From Maratus speciosus (taxonomy: Eukaryota > Arthropoda > Arachnida > Araneae > Salticidae): 64,000 nucleotides of DNA. The position numbers and the translations under genes were made by a program. Of the stretch, positions 22,839 through 34,454 are shown in pieces (the first letter of the stretch is position 1; every line of letters begins with the position of its first letter). Under the pieces are notes generated by a model. That model worked only from the letters and a program-made list of their open reading frames with translations. It was not told the DNA's origin and searched no databases. Location of the stretch: positions 522,417,451 through 522,481,450 of the forward strand of contig OZ010795.1 in assembly GCA_963932465.1 (NCBI GenBank). The letters are read 5' to 3'.

Positions 22839-23396
22839 ACAGGGTGTTTCAGCACAGCGATTACAAAGTTTCCGGAGAGATAAAATACATTTAGACGATG
22901 GAAATTACATAGCATTGCAGGATTTGAAAAGCTTTCCTGGCGTGGTAGTGAGAACACGAAGTTCAAAAAATGAAGGACCCAAGCAAGGCAAGAAAATATG
23001 TTTAGAATTCTTAGTAATGCTACGGAACTTGTTGCACACATCGTGGCAGCTATTGGGGAAGTCCGGGACATACTCGGTATTTTCAAGAACTCTAGATTTT
23101 CCATGCGACGGAGATGTGAGGCTTACATCACGACCCGGGGTCGTAATTTCGAGCACCACCTTTAATGACGATTATTGCCTCTCTTTTTGTTCTTATTTCT
23201 TAATTTATTGATTACTACAAATAATTACAATGCTTTCCCACTCTTTTCGGGTCACTCCTTTTTTGACTTTTCTGTCGTCAGTACCGCGCCAGGAAAGCGT
23301 TTTCGACCATGCAGTGCTATGTGATTTCCCATTGTCTATGTGTACTCTATCTCTCCTGAATCTTTGTAATCGCTGTCCTGAAACACCCTGTATATA
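22839..23396. mobile_element. MITE with long inverted arms (TACAGGGTGTTTC ends)
   Basis: The left end TACAGGGTGTTTCAG and the right end CTGAAACACCCTGTA are inverted and flanked by TA-rich sequence. The arms run about 150 bp each (22839-22990 and 23245-23396) with scattered differences, for example GCGATTACAAAGTTTCCGG against GCGATTACAAAGATTCAGG, around a unique centre. The terminal sequence is like that of many arthropod mariner-type elements. Frames across it (22762-23211 and antisense) come from the inverted repeat and are not genes. Confidence 0.75.
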
Positions 23397-24961
23397 TATT
23401 GTAAAAACAAATCCTATTAAAATTTTTATTCTACTTTTCATATGATTAAGAAATAATTCTTCAAATAACATTCAATATAGTGCTTGCATAACTGAAATAT
23501 TTGAAATAAATTGATTAAAGAAAATGGTAAAGAAGTTTTAAGCCAAAGAATACAAATTTTTGAATACTATTAATAATGACAAAATGATTTATTTTATTAC
23601 TACTAATTTTTATAATGTATTCCGTAATACAGTTATAATTAATATAATAAATTTTTAGTCTCCTACTTTTAAAGTAAAAGAACTTAAGAAAAGTCTGAAT
23701 TAGCAAATTGGAACAATGTAAAAAATAATGAAAAATACTTGAGGGTACTACTTCACCTCTTTCTTTCTTTCTTTATTTTTATTTTTTTTTTTTTTTTTTT
23801 GAAAATAAAACTACGATAATGCTTTATTAGAAGCTTATAAGGAATAATCCACTTAAAGTAAAATAAATTCTTTCTTGAATAGAATTAAAAAGAGAAATTT
23901 TGTCTCAGTTTTAGAACATCCACATATTTAAATTGAAAATGTTTACCAAATAATTATTCCATTATCTGAAAATATATTAAGTTAAATATTTTATTGTTAA
24001 ATCTTTTCTGATAGAATTGAAATAGTTGTTTATTGAATTATTGTTTAGCATTTTCACATACATTAGCTGTTAACTTACACTTAGTTATATTTCTTTAATG
24101 AACTCTTTTCTTTTTAATTATCTTTCTGAAATGTAAGAGAAAATCTGGGTAGCATCTGCAGTTACATTCTGAAAGCTTAGCTTTTTTAATGAAATTATGG
24201 ATATTTAATCAGATTTTAATTTGCATTAATCATTTTCATGGAATAATAATCTTATGCTGTGAAGGAAAACTTTTCCAAATATTTCTTCATTTAATATATT
24301 TCTGGAAATGTGAAACGAAAGAGAAATAAGAAATTTTTTCCCTCATTATTTGTAAAAGGAAAGTATGTCAATATGAATAAATAAATCATTAAATTAATTA
24401 TTTTTTAATATTTATATTTTCTTAATAATGAGGATACAAACTTTTTTATACATGGGTTTTAGAAATAATTTAGAGAACATACTATTAATTAATTAAATGT
24501 CTTTTATAATATTCCCGATTAAAAAAGTATTAATTACAATTTATCATTGTACATAAAATATTTTAAAAGATTCGTTCTCTGTTTAGTTTTGTTATTCAGT
24601 TGGAATTTAACTTATAAGATCTTCAGTTTGTTATTTTTATATATAAAAAAATGACTATATATTTATACACAAGTAACACAATCAAAACACATATTTTTAT
24701 ACATTGTATTTTCTGAATAAACATACTGCTTCCAAAACTGCTAAATTTGTAAGCTGAAAGCATCAATTTTTACAATGTATAGATTAGTTCATCTGTTGAT
24801 TCTTTTTTTAATTATAAATATTTCACAGGTTATTTGTATCAGTTGTCATGTGTCATGCATATATGGATTTTCAAATGTATGCCTTTTGGAATTATGTATG
24901 TCATTTATATGACAAGACATTGGAACTGCACACACTGCTCCCCAAACCAACAACTTATTTG
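23397..24961. other. Long AT-rich stretch without a recognised gene
   Basis: Contains a T-rich tract at 23757-23801. I see no gene, RNA or element ends. Confidence 0.5.
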
Positions 24962-25036
24962 AACGAGAAATTTCTAGATCGCGTAATTTAAAGAAATTCT
25001 GATGTGAAGTAGCCTCCAAGATCGTGCGATTTGTGA
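24962..25036 (+). pseudogene. Short mariner-type transposase fragment
   Basis: One frame reads NEKFLDRVI, a stop, RNSDVK, a stop, then PPRSCDL. The PPRSCDL block resembles the region just before the third catalytic Asp of mariner-like transposases (the xPPRSCDLTPLD pattern). About 75 bp survive, with two stops and nothing recognisable on either side. Confidence 0.5.
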
Positions 25037-25886
25037 TTTACATAATAACAGTATTAAAAGTATTTAATTAAAAGCATTCAATCGATAAGATACAACACAT
25101 TTTCAAGACATTTATGTAAATACACGAGATTCATTTAAAAATTTGTTTATTTGCAAATTAAAATGAAGTATAATACTTTAAATACATAATGAATGTAGCA
25201 GTAAATACATTTTATTATTTCTTTTCATTCAAGTTTTAATTTATGAAAAAGCATATGATTGTACTTTGTTAAAGAATGAAACGCAGGAGACTTTAACAAA
25301 CAGGCAAATCATATTTTATCCAATGAGTTTCGAGCTGCAATATTTATTAAACTGTTTTATTTTGTTGACATTTGAAAGATACAATTGTTTATACAGAGAA
25401 ATTATTTTTTTAAGATTTGTATTTTAGTTATAAATATAGAAAGAACTTCGGTAGTTTAAATGTGCTAAAAATATTTATTACAATAATTTACCAACTGCAA
25501 AATTATCTAATAATAACAAATTGAACATTAAACATTTAATACGCATGTATTACAGTATACATGTTTGTTATTCATAATAATGTCTGATGAAAGATTGGCA
25601 TATTTTGTTAGACCGAATTGTGAAGCTTTCTATTAACTGTTAATTTTTATCATTAAAATTACTTTAGAAATATAGGTTTCGTATTGGATTTATTTTTTAG
25701 GGGAAATTACAGTTGTGTAAAATAAGGCAAGGTATCTTCATTGTTTGTTTTGATATTTTAATACTTTTATTGCAACTGATGGATTTTGAAAAAGATCAAT
25801 CTAACATATTATGCAAATATTAAATATATATATATAAATATTAACTCTGTCTGATGGAAATTACCTCTGATTTACATATGTATATA
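25037..25886. other. AT-rich stretch without a recognised gene
   Basis: No feature is seen. Confidence 0.5.
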
Positions 25887-26530
25887 TGAGGGTGAATCAG
25901 AATGTAATGCCTCCATTGCTCTAAATTATATTTCTTTTACAGCTACTGGACTATCTATGCATGGTATTATAGAGGTAACCTTACTCGACTTGTATAGTAT
26001 TTCGCTATTGAGATTGTGTAATTAGAACCATGAATCTGAAGCTGAAAGGAGTGGTCATTGAACATCTGACAAAAGAAAGTTGTACACCTAAGGAAATCCA
26101 TAATCGCTTGAAGGATATACGCTTTGACGCTATAATGAACATCAGCAATTCAGCAATGTGCGGCATTTGGTGCAGTAGTTTAGAAACGTGGAAACGAAAA
26201 TTGTAAGTAAACCGAAAAGCAGTCGGCCGACAGCATCAGTAGCAAATGCAAATCGAGAACGTGCTGATGATTTTATTCGACGACTCAGACGTGTTACAGT
26301 TCAAAATGTTGCTGATGAATTGAACGTCTCATGTGGTTCTGCACAAGGAATAATTTCAAAAACCTGAAAAAAAGCAAAACCCTGCTAAAAGAGAAACCTT
26401 GAATTTTTCAAAAATGGTTTCGATGCCTGGTTTAATCGATTGCGCAAATGTGTGCAAATGTATGGTGACTATGTTGAGTGGTATTTTCGTGTACAGAACA
26501 GTTCAGTATACGATCTGTAATAACTATTGC
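25887..26530 (+). mobile_element. Internally deleted mariner-like element
   Basis: A TGAGGGTGAATCAGAATG terminus follows a TA and is typical of a mariner group with GAGGGTGAATCAGAAAG ends. The transposase N-terminus starts at 26030 and the C-terminal end lies near 26400-26490, so the catalytic core has been deleted. No matching right inverted repeat was found. Confidence 0.7.
26030..26490 (+). pseudogene. Mariner-like transposase remnant
   Basis: ATG at 26030 opens MNLKLKGVVIEHLTKESCTP, the N-terminal helix-turn-helix of a mariner family (KEIHNRLKD follows). A stop near 26205 and a frame change precede a second segment (SKPKSSRPTAS, VTVQNVADELNVSCGSAQGI), the linker and second DNA-binding unit. 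It then jumps to FSKMVSMPGLID/FDAWFNRLRKCVQMYGDYVEW in mixed frames, the usual C-terminal end. The DDD core between them is missing, so it cannot be active. Confidence 0.7.
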
Positions 26531-27404
26531 TGCTATATGTTCAGTTATAAAGTTAAGAAAACACAATTGCTGTCCTTATGTTTTCAACATTACAAAAATC
26601 ACTTTCTTGTGGAACTGCTTGTAATATGTATATATTAAAGAGTTTAAAATTAAATCCATTAATCAATCATTATGTTGAGGTAATTTAATTTTTTTAATTA
26701 AGAGTTACATGATTGAAATTACAAGATACATATATATTTGTATGTAAGTATAGAAAAATATATATTTTTTATTTAAAAAAATGAAAATAAAAAACAATTT
26801 TCAAAAGAAAGCTTACATCTAAATACACTTACAAAACTAAAACATGTGTTATTATTTAATTGATTCCTACTGATTGACTTCAACCAATACAACCATTGTA
26901 AATATAGCTTCATTTTTTATAGAAAAATAAACAGTAATATTTCTAAAATGAAACATAAATCAACATTGTTTACAAAAAATATGAAGAAAACATTAAAGCT
27001 AACTAATTTACGAAATGTACAAATCTTCGTTACAATATACCGGAGTAAGTTTTTCCAGTAATGAAGTGAAATTCTGAGCTTTTTCTAACATTAAATTTCC
27101 AGTAAAAAAGACCGTTTCAAGTATCATATTGAGTTGAAAATGACAATGCTTTTTAAAATTGATTTATGTAAACCTTTTTAAACTGCAGAAACAATACGTA
27201 ATTTATTTTTCTTCAGCATAATAAATTATTCAAACGAGCATCATAAGAATAGTAGTTAAAAAAGCAAACAAACAGAAACGTTTCTCTTTGAAAAATAATG
27301 AATTTAATAAAGCTGGCACATTTTGCTGAAAATAATAAAAATAAAGTAATATCTAATACAATTTTTCCGATATGTTTAAAAACCATAAAAAAGAAATAAA
27401 ATAA
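26531..27404. other. AT-rich stretch without a recognised gene
   Basis: Nothing recognisable precedes element D1. Confidence 0.5.
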
Positions 27405-27586
27405 ACGGTCAATTGTGAGTATTACTCGCGCTCAGAGGGTTCCGTACAATAAATATATGAATTATTAACTGTATTATTAAAAGAAAAATTTGTTGCTAAA
27501 CGAATAATAAGATTTCAAATGAAAATCAAATTTCAAAGTACAAAGTAATTGCTTAAAAGGCGCAAAGGCCAACATAGTGAAAAAGA

Positions 27587-27657
27587 TTCCAAGCCGGGAC
27601 TCGAACCCGGGCCATCAGTACAGCGCACTGACGTTCTACCGACTAAACCACTTGGAA
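27587..27657 (-). pseudogene. tRNA-like core 1 (Pol III-type), doubtful anticodon loop
   Basis: The 71-nt core folds as a near-standard cloverleaf. The acceptor TTCCAAG/CTTGGAA has seven pairs, T8-G9 is present, the D-stem is GTTT/GAAC with a GG-containing loop, and the anticodon stem is TCAGT/ACTGA. The T-arm is CCGGG-TTCGAGT-CCCGG. Box A (TGGTTTAGTCGG) and box B (GGTTCGAGTCC) are intact, and TTTTT follows three bases downstream. The anticodon loop GCGCTGT lacks the invariant U33, and the variable loop has four bases, so I call it a tRNA-derived repeat, not a working tRNA. Taken literally the anticodon would be GCT, which does not fit the lack of a long serine variable arm. Confidence 0.6.
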
Positions 27658-27919
27658 CGATACCCAGCACGGAAAATTTCTCACTGTTATATGTTGGCAA
27701 GGCTACAAACGCAGCACAGGATCGAATATTCAACGTGAGCCACCGAACTGGGGCAAACACGGAACATAATTAAATCCAGCATCGATAGAACTATATTAAT
27801 ACATGGAAATTATTCCAGAGGGAAACATTCGCCTTGCATACAATATTTCAAACGAAAATCAAATTTCAAAGTACAAAGTAATTGCTTAAAAGGCACAAAG
27901 GCCAACATAGTGAAAAAGA

Positions 27920-27990
27920 TTCCAAGCCGGGACTCTAACCCGGGCCATCAGTATAGCGCACTGATGTTCTACCGACTAAACCACTTGGAA
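27920..27990 (-). pseudogene. tRNA-like core 2
   Basis: As core 1, with box B altered (GGTTAGAGTCC) and anticodon loop GCGCTAT. The ATC-TTTTT tail is kept. Confidence 0.6.
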
Positions 27991-28143
27991 CGATACCCAT
28001 CACGGAAAATTTCTCACTATTATATGTTGGCAAGGCTACAAACGCAGCACAAGATGGAATATTCAACGTGAGCCACCGAACTGGGGGAAACACGGAACAT
28101 AATTAAATCCAGCATCGATAGAAACTATATTAATACATGGAAA

Positions 28144-28188
28144 TCAGTGCGCTATACTGATGGCCCGGGTTCGAGTCCCGGCTTGGAA
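28144..28188 (+). pseudogene. tRNA-like core 3, 5'-truncated, inverted
   Basis: Starts within the anticodon arm (ATCAGTGCGCTATACTGAT) and keeps box B and the acceptor 3' strand, followed by TTTTT. Confidence 0.55.
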
Positions 28189-28454
28189 TCTTTTTCACTA
28201 TGTTGGCCTTTGTGCCTTTTAAGCAATTACTTTGTACTTTGAAATTTGATTTTCGTTTGAAATATTGTATGCAAGGCGAATGTTTCCCTCTGGAATAATT
28301 TCCATGTACGAATAATAAGACTTTGTAAAAAACTATACAATATATGGTTGGGTATAGCTGTATATGAAGTGAAAAGTATGAATGAGTATACCATAACAGT
28401 TCAAAGAGATATGAAGCCCAAAATATCTCGAATATTGCTATTCTGTATAACTCT

Positions 28455-29300
28455 TTTTAACACTTTCCAACAAAGTTGAAAAGTGTTTATACATTCGGTT
28501 TGTTTGTCCGTTTGTCCACACTCTAACTCCCGTAAATATACTCGGATTTTCATACAATTGATAAAGGTTACTTAGGGTGCCCAGAGAATGTTTGGTATTG
28601 TATATGAAGTACGTAGGATTAAAAGTTTATTTACAGGGGTACTCAAAATTACATTACATTATGGTATCCCATTACATTATGGTATATGGGCAAAAATCGT
28701 TTGCAGAGAATTTTAATGACATTACGCTATTTCAAATGTATTGAGACTGATATACATCACTAAATTTCACTACGATCACGTTAGAACAGGTCATTCATTG
28801 CATTATTATATTCATTTACAGGGACACGCGAAAGAAACTGGTAATAGTACTGTCTTTGAATAATAATTGCTGGAGTGTACGGTTTAAAATTCGCTATACG
28901 CTTTTAAATTTACTTAATTTTTGCATGTTACCCGTTTTATATAAATTCTATACCTCATATACAGGGCTGCACAAAAGTATTCACGTACCATTCTCCTTAT
29001 TAGAGGAAATTGCTGAAAGGGAATTTTCAACTGATGTATATGTATTTCTTAAGTGAACTAAATTTTGGTATGCATGTAGTTAAGAGATACAAATCTAAAT
29101 ATCATATACATGGCTGCTGAAAACATTCGGATAATATCCCGATAGTAGATGGGAACAGCTGCCATTGGGTTTTGAAATGTGTTATGCGTTTCCAAATATT
29201 TTAATTTTTAAACGGTGCAGTTTTGTTACATTATTCTGAATGTGTTGGAAAGTGTTTGATAGTCTATGTTTGATGCATGATTTTTTCTTTCTTGTTTTAA
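28455..29300 (+). repeat. Family-E element (E2), inserted in D1
   Basis: Starts AACACTTTCCAACAAAGTTG after a T-run and ends GTGTTGGAAAGTGTTTGATAG with GCATGATTTTTTC, then resumes D1 at a T-run. It holds four TACAGGG/TACATGG subrepeats near 28633, 28813, 28963 and 29104 (about 150-180 bp apart). It is the best complete copy of family E in the window. Confidence 0.7.
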
Positions 29301-29361
29301 TCTTTTCATAATCTGTTTATTATGAGCTTTATTCGATACTGACAATAAAAATAGTGCATAG

Positions 29362-29545
29362 AAAATCAAATGTCAACTTAATTTCTTAAAAGGTGCAAAG
29401 GCCAACCTAGTGAAAAAGATTCCACGCCGCGACTCGAACCCGGGCCATCAGTATAAAACACTGACGTTTTACTGACTAAATCACATGGAACGATACCCAT
29501 CCTGGAACTTCTCATTATTAGAGATTGAAAAGGCTACAAACGCAG
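29362..29545 (-). repeat. Diverged copy of the tRNA-like repeat
   Basis: The tRNA-like core lies at 29420-29490. Its acceptor strands both changed but still pair with wobbles (TTCCATG/CGTGGAA). Box B (GGTTCGAGTCG) is nearly intact and the TTTTT tail is present. It interrupts D1 at a different place from the main cluster. Confidence 0.6.
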
Positions 29546-30585
29546 CATAAGTTAATTAATTAATATAATTAATATTTATACTTAATTTAACATTTAAAAA
29601 ACTAAATTCAGCATAGTAATTATCTTAGTTTTTTATAGAGTAGCTAAAACAACACCCTTGTTCAAAGTTTGAACTTGTCATTATGCTAAGCGCACTTCGG
29701 AAGGAGTTCGCAAAGTTTCATCTCCGCTTGGTCCGTGCCGCATTTTTCCCGATATTTTTTTAATTAATGAATTTAAAGACACGGGAGGCGTATTGAGAGA
29801 TCCACTCCATGCAAACAGGTCGCAAATTCCACAGTATTTATGTGTTTAATTCTAATTGAATTAGTTCGTTTTTAATAGTCTGATGTATATTACTTTTAAA
29901 CTGCTACTGGACATTGCATTACACAAACATACCATTAAAAGTTGTTATCTAGGCTTTAAAAGCCGATGGTACATAGTGTGACCGCCCCTGTCAGTATGTA
30001 TGTCCAAACCATCCGTGTTTTTAAGGGTTAATACATCGGCTAATTACCGACGATTTTTTTCGAAACTCATTATCAACAATGCTTTTATACTTCTTCTACG
30101 ATATATACCTCCAGCGTTCCTCAACACCTTTGTTGAATGCTCAAAAATTGAAATTTGCGTGTAACGGGAAAATGCGCTTATCTAAAAAACTATGTGACTT
30201 AGGGTAATCGCTATAATTTTCCTGCACGATTTAACTTAACGTCTACTACCTCTAATTTTTTCATAATTTTAGTGTTATTAAATTCGGAAATAGATGGGGG
30301 GACATATTTTTGCTCTACATTTTCGACGATATCTCTGAAAATATAATACCTAAATCTGAAAGAAATGTACTTTGTAGTTCAGCGTTACGAAAGCTTTCAC
30401 ACGATATACAAAGAAATTAACTTAATTAGCCCCTCTACATTTTTCCAAAATATATTCGCGTTTAATAATCTGTAAATATGTTGGTCAATATAGTCGTTAT
30501 TACTTCCCCCAATTTGAACTATCGTCGTTCCATAGATTACGAGTAAAATGGCTCTGACAGACAGACAGAGGAATGATCTTATAAT

Positions 30586-30618
30586 GGTTCCGTTTTTACT
30601 TTTTAAGTACGGAACACT
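30586..30618 (+). other. 3' terminal hairpin of D1
   Basis: GGTTCCGT pairs with ACGGAAC over an AT-rich loop, and CACTAAAAATT follows (CCCTAAAAATT in D2). Confidence 0.7.
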
Positions 30619-32084
30619 AAAAATTAAGTCCCATAAAAAATCGCAGGGAATAATAAGATGTTTAATAAGCAATTATTAAAACAGTGTATTACTTAAGATT
30701 TCTGAACTTTTGTTTTTACCATATATATCAAAATTGTCAATCGACGAAATATTTAGCGTGCAAATTAGAATATAAATATTGATCACATTTTTAAATATAA
30801 TCTTACTTTAATTCCAGAAACAGTAATGCATAGAAATTTCATGCTAAAGAGTATAGTTTTTGGAAACTATTTAAGGGGACAGTACACTTTTAAAAATTTC
30901 AAAAATCGATTTTTTTATTTTTACATCGTTAGAAAGGTTATTGTATTCTGAATAAGTTGATACCAATCTTTTAACTGTGTGATAATTATTTAGTGAGATA
31001 TCAGGGAATATGTAGACATCACCCTTTCATTCCCGAATTAACAGCCCTACGACAATAGTCATGGCGGCTTGTTTACATTTTGTTTTCGCGCTTTCACATT
31101 ATAGTAACTTTGGAAATATGCTAAAATGCGGCAATTATTATTGGTTAAATACCTTAAATAATAATAGGAAAGCTTTAAAATATTAACTTCGACTTCCACT
31201 TCCGCCAAATTTGTTTACTTTCATGGTTTTTCACAGTTTTATTTGCTATTAAGTGCTTAAATTTGAAACAAAACAGTTTTTTTCCCTAGAGCATTCCTGA
31301 TTTTGTAACAGTATTCTACTTCTTAGTATTTATTAGCGTTTTAATGAAAAAATATGCAAAATGTGCTTCAGAACAACATCGAAGAAGGTGTCAGTTTAAT
31401 GGTAATCGCTATGCAAAATACAATGATAGAAATATATCCTAAGGTGCTAATTCATCTTATAGAAAACTAAAAATAGTCAATTTGAGAGTGATTTTTGTTT
31501 CAATTGACAGTTTATAATACGGATTTATTGACATTATAACATTTTTTTTATTAAACTATCCCGATTTTGTGCAGAAAAGTATGCGAATCAGATATCGAAA
31601 TACGAGAATCCCTATAAAATGGCCGATATTTTACATTAAATAATTTAGTTTTATAAAACGTGCATATTTAATTAACTTTACAACAAAGCTAAACAAAATT
31701 TTAAGTTATATGTCTAAAATTAATTTTTTGTAATAGTAAATGCTACATTCTTTCAAATTATATCTATTTATTTTTTAATCATGTTCCTATATTCTGCAGC
31801 ATTTTACAAATAAGTTTACAGTTATCAGTTTAAACTAGCATCTAATTTTATTTTTAATACAGAATACAATCTATAATTAGTAGTTTTGTTTCCTTTATTA
31901 TATATTTTATATTTAAAAAATACAAGTTATTCTTCAAACGACATATTCTCAAAATGACATTTTTTACTCTTGCGCGAATGATAACTCCAAAACTATTTGA
32001 AGTAGAGCTTTAAAATTTTTGCACTAAATAAATATTTTTATTATCATGAAAATAAACTACGATTATAAAGCTGTGTTCAGTATG

Positions 32085-32134
<50 letters not shown>
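32085..32134. repeat. A50 homopolymer
   Basis: Fifty uninterrupted A within element M. It may be a retroposon tail, but no retroposon body ends here that I can name. Assembly length is unreliable at such a run. Confidence 0.9.
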
Positions 32135-32136
<2 letters not shown>

Positions 32137-33799
32137 CGATTCAATGCATCTGAAAATTCATAGTTTTTCAAATTTTTCTAATTAAATGTTAATTACCCTT
32201 CATCTAATTAACCGATTACAAATATCCTAGTTCAAATTATATACCAGAGTGTTATCTTTAATGTAAGATAAAGGTTATGCAAATACAATGAAATTAGCAT
32301 GAGATATCGTACGCGCAGTGAAATATTACCCACTGTAAAAATTTTAAATAGCACTTTGAAATTGATCCCTTGATTTTTTTAAAATTATAATATATCCAAA
32401 TATAAAAATTTTATGTTCAATATCACCTAAACAAATATCACCTAAATATACTCTAAAAATTTTGTGCCTCTAGAGTGGTTATCTTTTTTATAAATAAACG
32501 GTCAAGTGCGAGCATTACTCGCGCACAGAGGGTTCCGTAAAATAAATATATGAATTAGTAATTGTATTATAAAAAAGAACGTTGCTAAAAGAATACTAAG
32601 ACTTTGTAAAAATCTGTACAACGTAGGGTTGGGTATAACTGCATATATTAGAAAAGTGTAAATGGGTATACCATGAAAGTTCAAATAGATATGGAACCTA
32701 AATAATATCAAATTCGTATAACACTTTTTTTACTATTATCCGAATCTCTTTATGATGAACTTAATTCGGTACTGGCAATAAAATCAGTGCATAGTTAAAC
32801 TTCATTTGGCATTTCATGAAACTTAATTCAGCGTATTAATAACCTTTATTTCTACAGTGTAGCTAAAACAAAACCTTTGTTCAAATTTTAAATTTGGCAT
32901 TGTGCTAAGCGCGCTTCGAATTGAGGTCTGAAAGTTGCAACGCCGCCTTGGTCAGTGCCGCGTTTTTCCAGATAGGTGTTTAAGTAACTTTTAAAGTCAC
33001 CTGAGGCGTATTGAGAGATACAATCAATGCAAACTATCGCGAATTCCACAGTATTTATGCGATTCATTCTAATTAAATCTTTCGAGGGCGATGCCCTTAA
33101 AAAACGGACACCTAATTTTAATTCCAAAACAGACAAACGGCACCAAGAATATTTAATTAAAATTTTCCTTTTATCATGTACTTGAAAATAAGCAAGTTCG
33201 CCTTTTCTAATAAATTCGTTTATAAATTCTGGTGTCAGTTCATTATTTCATAAGTTTATAAATAAAATTACTCCGTATCGGAAAGGATTAAGTGGTCGCA
33301 GGACTCTTAAAGCTTCAACAGTTAAGAAATTTTAATTTTTTTAGATATTAAACTCCTATATTTTTTAAATATTTTGATATAATTGTTTCCTTAAAATTCT
33401 CATTAGAACAGAAGTTTTGGCTGTTAGAATTATACCCGCTCAATAGCTGAAGCGGCGTTTCCGAAACTTTAACCCGTAACTGGCGACGGGAGTCCAGGTG
33501 ACTCCGAATTGTTCATTGGCTCTAATTATCACGTGGTTTTTGTCCTTGAATGCAATCATCTCCTCAGTACCTTCAAGTTGCTCTTTTATCAGTATGTTGG
33601 CAGAAGTCCAAGTTTGAACACGCGCCTACGTCCGAGTTATTCTTTTTCAAAGTTTTCGTTACTATTTATTTAGTCATATTGACTTCACGTCTCTGAAACT
33701 GTGACTGAAAAAATATATAACGCACCAGTTAATTTCTACGTATTTAGCATTGTAATCCGCTTCCTTTGTCTAGAATAATAAATTGTTTTTTAAAAGAAA

Positions 33800-34450
33800 A
33801 TGGATAATACTCAACCAGGACCTTCCAGGAAAAAATTCGGCCATGTGATCCAGATTTTGAAAAAAACTGTAATGCAATGGTTTGAAGAATGCGAAGTTGC
33901 GGAAGATGACTCTCATATTAGATATATTATTATTTATTACTTTATGACACTTTCAGAAGAAGATAAAATGTTGCAAAAACTAACGCAGGCAGTTGTGCAC
34001 TTGTCTGCTTGTATTGCAGGCACAAACAGGAATATAATAGCAGACAATTGGTTTTCATCAGTTGAGCTTGTAAAAGTTTTGAAGGAAAAAAAAAATTAAC
34101 CTATGTTGGAACATAAAAAAATAATAATAATAAATAAATAAAATAAATAAATAAATAATTAAATAAAACAGAAATACCTAAAGAATTCCTTCCAAACAGA
34201 AGCAGAATAGTCGGGAGTTCAATTTATGGCTTTTCGAAGGATTTAACATTGGTATCATATTTTCCTAAAAAAAGCAAAGCTGTATTGCTAGTGTCGTCTA
34301 TGCACTTATCAATATCCCAAGATACAGACATCAATAAGCCGGAACTTATCGCTTTTTATAATAATACCAAATCTGTTGTTGATGCCTTGGATGAAAAATG
34401 TGTCATACATTGTACTGTTTGGAGAAACAGAATGTGGCCAATAGCTATAT
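33800..34450 (+). pseudogene. piggyBac-2 transposase remnant, N-terminal and core parts
   Basis: The frame 33800-34099 has an N-terminal QPGPSRKKFGHVI segment and, after a deletion, the core block GTNRNIIADNWFSSVELVK, which holds the second catalytic Asp of piggyBac enzymes. The frame 34249-34450 continues with PKKSKAVLLVSSMH, NKPELIAFYNNTKSVVDALD (third Asp region) and RRxRWP-like WRNRMWPIAIF. The segment with the first Asp is deleted, and several stops are present. An array of 145-bp repeats then interrupts the gene. Inactive. Confidence 0.8.
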
Positions 34451-34454
34451 TTTT

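Larger units (their letters stand above)
27514..28315 (-). repeat. tRNA-like repeat cluster (tandem pair plus inverted partial copy)
   Basis: A ~333-bp unit occurs twice in tandem on the minus strand, with tRNA-like cores at 27587-27657 and 27920-27990. A third, truncated copy on the plus strand (28144-28305) forms an inverted repeat with 27803-27960. The cluster interrupts D1: the D2 homologue continues straight across it. Confidence 0.75.
27405..30618 (+). mobile_element. Hairpin-ended element D1 with three or more insertions
   Basis: The 5' end is a short hairpin region (GTGAGTATTACTCGCGC) followed by the subterminal repeat AGGGTTCCGTA at 27436-27446. The 3' end has GACAGACAGACAGAGG (30558-30571), then a hairpin at 30586-30618 (GGTTCCGT against ACGGAAC, one change) and CTAAAA. 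D2 (32498-37706) matches it segment by segment. The comparison shows D1 was broken by tRNA-like repeats (27514-28315 and 29362-29545) and a family-E copy (28455-29300). There is no coding region. The end sequences resemble non-coding repeats I know from many arthropods. Confidence 0.75.

Noticed and set aside
22762..23211. 149-codon plus-strand frame
   Set aside because: It covers the arm and centre of an inverted-repeat MITE; the opposite frame on the other strand is equally long.
27587..27657. Functional tRNA-Ser(GCT)
   Set aside because: There is no long variable arm and no U33, and it is repeated with its flanks as a dispersed element.
32085..32134. A50 run as the tail of a retroposed gene
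   Set aside because: The sequence before it has no coding similarity I can see, and no target duplication could be matched.
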